A DNA stretch of 64,000 bases from CAMCTV01 sp964420985 (GTDB lineage: Bacteria; Bacteroidota; Bacteroidia; Flavobacteriales_D; Sanyastnellaceae). Position numbers and translations under genes: made by a program. Positions 59,477 through 64,000 of the stretch are shown one piece after another; within the stretch, counting starts at the first letter, position 1, and every line of letters begins with the position of its first letter. The DNA lies in assembly GCA_964420985.1 (NCBI GenBank), contig CAYQUT010000009.1, positions 1 through 64,000 of the forward strand. Direction: 5' to 3'. The notes beneath the pieces are model-generated. The model saw nothing but the letters and a program-made list of their open reading frames with translations. It ran no database searches and was not told the DNA's origin.

Positions 59477-60325
59477 TTAATAATCTCCTAAAGTTTCTTC
59501 TAATTGTGATAAAGCATTGGCCAACTCCTCATTATTGGGAGCAACTCCATGCCATTTGTGCGTGCCTTCCATGAAATCTACACCTTTACCCATGGAAGTG
59601 GTCATCAAAATCATGATGGGCTTACCTTGTTGAGCGGCCTTCTGCGCCTCTTCGATGGTTGTATTCAATGCCAATAAATCATTACCATCTGTTTCCATCA
59701 CCATCCAGCCGAAAGCTTCCCACTTGGCTTTGATGTTTCCCAAAGAAAGAACCTGATCAGTAGAACCATCAATCTGTTGACCGTTGCAATCAACAAAAGC
59801 AATGACATTATCTACCTTGTTGTGAGCGGCATACATCGCAGCTTCCCATACCTGTCCTTCTTGAATTTCTCCGTCCCCTTGAAGTACATACACCAAATGG
59901 TTGTCTCCATTGAGTTTCTTTGCACGAGCAGCGCCCAAAGCAACGGACAAACCTTGTCCCAAAGAACCGCTGGCAATTCTAATACCTGGTAAGTGTTCAT
60001 GCGTGGTGGGATGACCTTGCAATCGTGTATTCAACTTTCTAAAAGTGGCCAATTCAGCCACAGGAAAATAACCACTGCGAGCCAGAACAGAATACCAAAC
60101 GGGTGAAATGTGACCATTGGACAAAAAGAATAAGTCTTGGTTTTTTCCATCCATGTCAAACGACGCTGGATTGTGGTGCATTTGTTTAAAGTAAAGAGAA
60201 ACAAACAAGTCGGTGCATCCCAGACTTCCGCCAGGATGGCCACTGTTCACTGCATGCACCATGCGTACAATATCCCTTCTCACTTGAGAGGCGATGCTTT
60301 GTAATTCTGAAATTGATTTGGACAC
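59477..60325 (-). CDS. Transketolase, N-terminal subunit
   Basis: A 282-residue half transketolase with the pyrophosphate-binding domain. NSGHPGGSLGCTDLFVSLYF at residues about 27-46 and the thiamine diphosphate and metal site VLQGDGEIQEGQVWEAAMYA continuing to FVDCNGQ fit the GDG-x(24)-NG rule. Substrate motifs include LPGIRIASGSLGQGLSVALG. It starts with a GTG at 60325; a -7 element TAATTTTG lies 16 bases before it. It forms an operon with the C-terminal half. Confidence 0.93.
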   Translation of the reverse strand: MSKSISELQSIASQVRRDIVRMVHAVNSGHPGGSLGCTDLFVSLYFKQMHHNPASFDMDGKNQDLFFLSNGHISPVWYSVLARSGYFPVAELATFRKLNTRLQGHPTTHEHLPGIRIASGSLGQGLSVALGAARAKKLNGDNHLVYVLQGDGEIQEGQVWEAAMYAAHNKVDNVIAFVDCNGQQIDGSTDQVLSLGNIKAKWEAFGWMVMETDGNDLLALNTTIEEAQKAAQQGKPIMILMTTSMGKGVDFMEGTHKWHGVAPNNEELANALSQLEETLGDY

Positions 60326-60341
60326 TTTGATTGGGTTTTGG

Positions 60342-60349
60342 CAAAATTA
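60342..60349 (-). promoter_or_regulatory. -7 promoter element TAATTTTG of the transketolase operon
   Basis: An exact TAnnTTTG match on the reverse strand, 16 bases before the GTG start at 60325. Confidence 0.55.
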
Positions 60350-60416
60350 GAACAAACCCAATTGTTAAAACGAACGGTGTTCACCAATTGTGGAAAACAC
60401 GCTGCAACGATTAATC

Positions 60417-60424
60417 TATTTTTG
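60417..60424 (+). promoter_or_regulatory. -7 promoter element TATTTTTG of the TonB-domain gene
   Basis: An exact TAnnTTTG match, 18 bases before the ATG at 60443. It supports that start over the in-frame upstream extension to 60338. Confidence 0.5.
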
Positions 60425-60442
60425 AAAACACAATTTTATCTC

Positions 60443-61510
60443 ATGAGAATTTTAAAAATATCCTTTTTGATTTTATCACTGTCCTTTGTTCAATTGGTAA
60501 ATGCAAACGCGCAGAGTCTCTCCCTACCTGATAGCAGCAACTACGATAAGCTTACTGCAGATGTTTACAAAGCTTTGAAAAGCGAAAGCAAAAAGTTTTT
60601 GGAGTCCCACATTTTCGATTTGAATACCTTCAAAGAAATCATCTTGGAGATTTCAAAGGAAATGCGCAACCTGAACATGGACTATGAAACCATGCAACGA
60701 AATTTGGAAAAAGAATTGAACGATCCCGCGCGGACGGCCGAATGGACAGAGAAGCTCAATCAAAATGTTCAGGAGAAATACCACAGGGCTTTGGCGGATA
60801 TTGCAGATTACGGTTTTGATATGCAATCATCCAAATACATAGGACACAGCATAGACCCGGATAAAGAAGGAAATTTCTGGACCTACAATATTCAATTTAA
60901 AATAGCTGACAATAAGGATACATTGATTGTTAAACTTAAATCGTGCATTCATTACGACAAGAGATGGTATTTGACAGAGGGAATCAAGGTAAAGCGCTAT
61001 TACAAGCCCGTTCCAGAACCTCTTCAAATTGAAGACAACAGCCATAGGTATGAATATCCAGTAGGAGAAGAGCCATTGGATATACCCCCTCCCGCCGTGG
61101 AAGAATCTCCTTATGACATCAGTATAGAAAATGACTATGACATTGCTGTTCCCGTTGAAGAACCTTATTACAGAAACGAAAGTGACACCAATGATTTGCT
61201 TGGTTATGTCGAGGAACCTGCCCAATATTTAGGAACAGATTTGCGCACCGAAATTGGCCGAAAATTGCTCTACCCCCAATATGAAAAGGACAATGGAATT
61301 GAAGGTAGCGTATATGTCGAAATGATTGTTGAGCGCAATGGTACCACTACCGAGCACAAAGTTTTGAGAAGTGTTCCCGGTTCAAAAAACTTTGACAAAG
61401 AGGCCATAGCCGTATTAAAGAGGTTGGACCATGCCTTCAAACCAGCCAGACACAACGGCAAGGTGGTCAGAAGCAAATACATCGTTCCTGTGAAATTTGT
61501 TTTGAGGTAA
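60443..61510 (+). CDS. Exported protein with TonB C-terminal domain
   Basis: A 355-residue protein. The C-terminal 80 residues are a TonB_C domain: GSVYVEMIVERNGTTTEHKV, LRSVPGSKNFDKEAIAVLKR and KYIVPVKFVLR. Unlike classical TonB, the N-terminus (MRILKISFLILSLSFVQLVNANA) looks like a cleavable signal peptide rather than a membrane anchor. Between them lie a helical domain (about 30-120), a beta part and an acidic, proline-rich linker (about 190-260). It may be a periplasmic partner or adaptor rather than an energy transducer. Confidence 0.8.
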   Translation: MRILKISFLILSLSFVQLVNANAQSLSLPDSSNYDKLTADVYKALKSESKKFLESHIFDLNTFKEIILEISKEMRNLNMDYETMQRNLEKELNDPARTAEWTEKLNQNVQEKYHRALADIADYGFDMQSSKYIGHSIDPDKEGNFWTYNIQFKIADNKDTLIVKLKSCIHYDKRWYLTEGIKVKRYYKPVPEPLQIEDNSHRYEYPVGEEPLDIPPPAVEESPYDISIENDYDIAVPVEEPYYRNESDTNDLLGYVEEPAQYLGTDLRTEIGRKLLYPQYEKDNGIEGSVYVEMIVERNGTTTEHKVLRSVPGSKNFDKEAIAVLKRLDHAFKPARHNGKVVRSKYIVPVKFVLR

Positions 61511-61525
61511 AATCAGAATAAACTT

Positions 61526-61554
61526 TTGAAAACCATTTGTTTTGACTATATTTG
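61526..61554 (+). promoter_or_regulatory. rpsO promoter (TTG ... TATATTTG)
   Basis: TTG at 61526-61528 and TATATTTG at 61547-61554 with 21 bases between starts match the Bacteroidota consensus. The roughly 40-base leader contains a small CCC-CGAAA-GGG hairpin before the rpsO ATG. Confidence 0.65.
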
Positions 61555-61598
61555 CCCACCCCGAAAGGGCTACATAACAATCACTAAAAAGTATTAGC

Positions 61599-61868
61599 AT
61601 GTATTTAACTACACAAAAAAAACAAGAAATCTTCGCCAAACATGGCAAGTCAGCTACTGACACGGGTAGCTCAGAAGGGCAAATCGCTCTTTTTTCTTAC
61701 CGCATCAGCCACTTGACTGAGCACTTGAAAAGAAACAAGAAAGATTACAACACACAACGTTCGTTGATCAAATTGGTTGGTAAGCGCAGAAGTCTTTTGG
61801 ACTATTTGTACAAGACTGAGATCAACCGTTATCGTGCTATTGTTAAGGAATTGGATTTACGCAGGTAA
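61599..61868 (+). CDS. rpsO: 30S ribosomal protein S15
   Basis: An 89-residue S15, the usual length, binding the central domain of 16S rRNA. Signatures are FAKHGKSATDTGSSEGQIAL, SYRISHLTEHLKRNKKDYNT and LIKLVGKRRSLLDYLYKTEI, followed by RYRAIVKELDLRR at the end. It is followed by a strong terminator and then pnp. The rpsO-pnp order is conserved across bacteria. Small hairpins in the leader could be used for autoregulation, as known for E. coli rpsO, but the structure here is short. Confidence 0.98.
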   Translation: MYLTTQKKQEIFAKHGKSATDTGSSEGQIALFSYRISHLTEHLKRNKKDYNTQRSLIKLVGKRRSLLDYLYKTEINRYRAIVKELDLRR

Positions 61869-61896
61869 GTCGGCTCCTTTCCATACACCATTTGGC

Positions 61897-61931
61897 AAAG
61901 GGCAATTTTACATTGCCTTTTGTCGTTTTTT
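61897..61931 (+). terminator. Terminator between rpsO and pnp
   Basis: A ten-pair stem AAAGGGCAAT / ATTGCCTTTT (one G-U pair) with a five-base loop, then a GTCGTTTTTT tail. pnp begins 30 bases later, so it is read by read-through or from an unseen promoter. Confidence 0.75.
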
Positions 61932-61960
61932 AGAAGAATTAAATTAAGACGAAAAATAAG

Positions 61961-64000
61961 ATGAAAGTAGAAGCAATTACCATGACCATTGACCATGGCG
62001 ATGGACGTGCCATTACCATTGAAACGGGTAAGTTGGCCAAGCAAGCACATGGGTCTGTGGTTGTGAGACAAGGAGATACGATGCTCCTTGCAACTGTGGT
62101 ATCAAACATTGATGCCAAAGAAGGAATGGATTTTCTTCCATTGACTGTTGAGTACCGTGAGAAGTATGCCGCCGCTGGAAGATTTCCTGGTGGATATTTC
62201 AAACGTGAAGCCCGCCCTTATGACGATGAAATTTTGGTTTCTCGTTTGATCGACCGCGCTTTGCGCCCGATGTTCCCTGAAGATTATCACAGCGATACCC
62301 AAGTTATTGTTAACTTGATTTCAGCTGACAAAGAGAATATGTCCGATAGTTTGGCCGGATTGGCAGCTTCTGCAGCCATTGCCGTTTCAGACATTCCATT
62401 CAATGGTCCTATTTCCGAAGTTCGTGTTGCGCGAATTCATGGAGAGTTGGTGGTTAACCCTACCCGCTCCGCATTGGAGCACGCTGACATCGATTTGATT
62501 GTTGCTGGTAGCGCCGACTCTATCGTGATGGTAGAAGGTGAAATGAAAGAAGTGAGCGAAGCTGAAATGGTTGCTGCCATTGAAGTTGCCCACGCTGCTA
62601 TCAAAATGCAATGCCAAGCACAATTGGATTTGGCCGCCAAAGTCGGCAAGAATGGACCAAAACGTGAGTATTGCCACGAACCCAAAGACGAAGAATTGAA
62701 AGCCCGTGTGTGGAATGAGTGTTATCAGAAGTTTTATGATGCTGCTAAAAAGCCATCTGAAAAACATGAGCGCTCTGCCACATTTCATCAAATTGAAGCG
62801 GACTTTATTGGTCAATTTTCTGATGAGGAAAAAAAAGAGAAGTCTTTCTTATTGAAGAAATATACACACGACTGCTTAAAAGATGCCATGCGCAACATGA
62901 TCTTGAATGATGGTGTTCGTCTAGATGGTCGCGATACACGCACCATTCGTCCCATCTGGTGTGAAGTAGATTACTTGCCTGGTACACACGGTTCATCCAT
63001 CTTTACAAGAGGAGAAACCCAATCGTTAACCACGTTGACTTTGGGTACAAAATTGGATGAGCAGTTGATAGATGGTGTTGCTGAAGTTCGTTATGACAAG
63101 TTTTTGTTACACTACAACTTCCCACCTTTCTCCACTGGAGAAGCTCGACCTATTAGAGGAACAGGAAGAAGAGAAATTGGGCACGGTAATTTGGCATTGC
63201 GCGCATTGAAACCCGTGTTGCCTAAGAATGAAGATTGTCCTTACACTATCCGTATTGTTTCAGACATTTTGGAATCCAATGGATCTTCATCCATGGCAAC
63301 CGTTTGTGCCGGAACTTTGGCCATGATGGACGGTGGTGTTCCAATCACTGCTCCAGTATCGGGTATCGCAATGGGATTGATCACAGATGAGAGCAGCGGT
63401 AAATATGCTGTATTGAGCGATATCTTAGGAGACGAAGATCACTTGGGGGATATGGACTTCAAAGTCACTGGAACTTCCAAAGGAATTACAGCATGTCAAA
63501 TGGACATCAAAATCAAAGGTCTTTCCATGCAAGTGTTGACGGAAGCCTTGGATCAAGCCAAAGAAGGTCGTTTGCACATCCTCGGAGAAATTACAAAAAC
63601 CATTGATAAACCAAGAGAAGACTATAAGCCACATGCACCACGTATTGTGAGCTTTGAAATTCCTTCGGATATGATTGGTCCAGTTATCGGTCCTGGTGGA
63701 AAGGTTATTCAAGAAATTCAAAAAACAACCGGAGCCACTATCTCTATTGATGAGAAAGATGGAAAAGGTGTGGTTGAAATTGCTTCTGCTGATAAAGCCA
63801 GCTTGGATGCAGCCGTGAACCGAGTGAAGAGCATCGTTTGGCCTCCACAAGTTGAGATCGGTGAAGTCTATGAAGGTCCTGTAAAAACCATTCAACCTTT
63901 TGGTGCTTTTGTAGAAATCCTTCCTGGTACAGATGGATTGATTCACGTGAGCGAGTTGGAATGGCACCGTGTGGATGATGTGAGCAAAGTTTTAAAAGTT
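61961..64000 (+). CDS. pnp: Polyribonucleotide nucleotidyltransferase (PNPase), runs off the right edge
   Basis: The forward strand is open from the ATG at 61961 to the window edge, 680 codons with no stop, so the gene is partial at its 3' end. PNPase degrades RNA with phosphate. The first RNase PH domain has VVVRQGDTMLLATVVSN and EYREKYAAAGRFPGGYFKRE; the helical linker is at about 240-300. The second RNase PH domain includes TRGETQSLTTLTLGT, GRREIGHGNLALRAL and MGLITDE. The KH domain (IGPVIGPGGKVIQEIQKTTG) and the start of the S1 domain (GPVKTIQPFGAFVEILPGTD) follow. Only the last S1 part and tail are missing. Confidence 0.97.
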   Translation, partial: MKVEAITMTIDHGDGRAITIETGKLAKQAHGSVVVRQGDTMLLATVVSNIDAKEGMDFLPLTVEYREKYAAAGRFPGGYFKREARPYDDEILVSRLIDRALRPMFPEDYHSDTQVIVNLISADKENMSDSLAGLAASAAIAVSDIPFNGPISEVRVARIHGELVVNPTRSALEHADIDLIVAGSADSIVMVEGEMKEVSEAEMVAAIEVAHAAIKMQCQAQLDLAAKVGKNGPKREYCHEPKDEELKARVWNECYQKFYDAAKKPSEKHERSATFHQIEADFIGQFSDEEKKEKSFLLKKYTHDCLKDAMRNMILNDGVRLDGRDTRTIRPIWCEVDYLPGTHGSSIFTRGETQSLTTLTLGTKLDEQLIDGVAEVRYDKFLLHYNFPPFSTGEARPIRGTGRREIGHGNLALRALKPVLPKNEDCPYTIRIVSDILESNGSSSMATVCAGTLAMMDGGVPITAPVSGIAMGLITDESSGKYAVLSDILGDEDHLGDMDFKVTGTSKGITACQMDIKIKGLSMQVLTEALDQAKEGRLHILGEITKTIDKPREDYKPHAPRIVSFEIPSDMIGPVIGPGGKVIQEIQKTTGATISIDEKDGKGVVEIASADKASLDAAVNRVKSIVWPPQVEIGEVYEGPVKTIQPFGAFVEILPGTDGLIHVSELEWHRVDDVSKVLKV

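Noticed and set aside
1..64000. tRNA, rRNA, CRISPR array or prophage
   Set aside because: No cloverleaf, rRNA core sequence, regularly spaced repeats or phage structural genes were seen on either strand.

Overview
The window comes from a member of the phylum Bacteroidota, probably near Saprospiria, Chitinophagia or Flavobacteriia; the order is not decidable by eye. The evidence is a type IX secretion C-terminal sorting domain on a secreted protease, a GldH-like gliding lipoprotein, DUF3127, DUF2723 and GIN-domain proteins, CruF/CrtD-type carotenoid genes, the Bacteroidota -7 promoter element TAnnTTTG before many genes, and almost no Shine-Dalgarno sequences. The region is gene-dense, AT-rich and mostly chromosomal housekeeping. 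I saw no rRNA, tRNA, CRISPR array or complete insertion sequence.

Layout. 1-1369: an accessory patch with a DUF1016/PDDEXK nuclease gene whose C-terminus is replaced at about position 52, then a GC-rich structured element and three copies of AACCTATTTT. 1370-9051: DNA alkylation repair, a small secreted protein, a GH92 mannosidase, a class III aminotransferase, DUF3127, a WYL regulator and Obg. 9055-15743: adk, a polysaccharide deacetylase-like protein, pruA, rluF, ung and a T9SS-exported LysC-type protease. 15800-21347: a coupled operon of an LptF/LptG permease, two glycosyltransferases, a PhoD-like phosphatase and GldH. 21341-27637: an M1 peptidase, a coupled series clpS-TPR-glycosyltransferase-PagL-like deacylase-GIN lipoprotein, and a thioesterase. 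27640-33061: dnaA, then carotenoid genes with a mazEF toxin-antitoxin pair lodged between them, and a ferredoxin-NADP reductase. 33259-36701: a 2-oxoglutarate oxygenase, a DUF7009-like protein, moaA and moeA. 36711-44499: envelope genes ending in an SGNH-SGNH-MBOAT O-acylation set. 44504-51154: a maltose phosphorylase / beta-phosphoglucomutase / sugar kinase / gapA / pfkA group, divergent from a NUDIX-type (NrtR-like) regulator with a perfect palindrome between them. 51199-64000: tryptophan dioxygenase and an aldehyde dehydrogenase, a MORN-like protein, a large DUF2723 membrane protein, a higBA toxin-antitoxin pair, a split transketolase, a TonB-domain protein, rpsO and the start of pnp.

How the genes work together. 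The most coherent pathway is phosphorolytic maltose use feeding glycolysis: GH65 phosphorylase gives glucose and beta-glucose-1-phosphate, PgmB makes glucose-6-phosphate, the BadF-type kinase may phosphorylate the free glucose, and PfkA and GapA carry the flux onward. The NrtR-like regulator and its palindrome are placed to control it. Several envelope operons (lipid A deacylation, glycosyl transfer, O-acylation, LPS permease) are held together by 1-4 bp stop/start overlaps.

The most interesting general signal is a set of genes in which the TAnnTTTG element ends only 2-7 bases before the start codon, predicting leaderless or nearly leaderless mRNAs. Others are the mazEF operator, a DnaA box over the dnaA promoter, the NrtR-like palindrome, an SGNH protein lacking its usual catalytic Asp, and the disrupted DUF1016 locus. 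I found no clearly new defence or mobile system.
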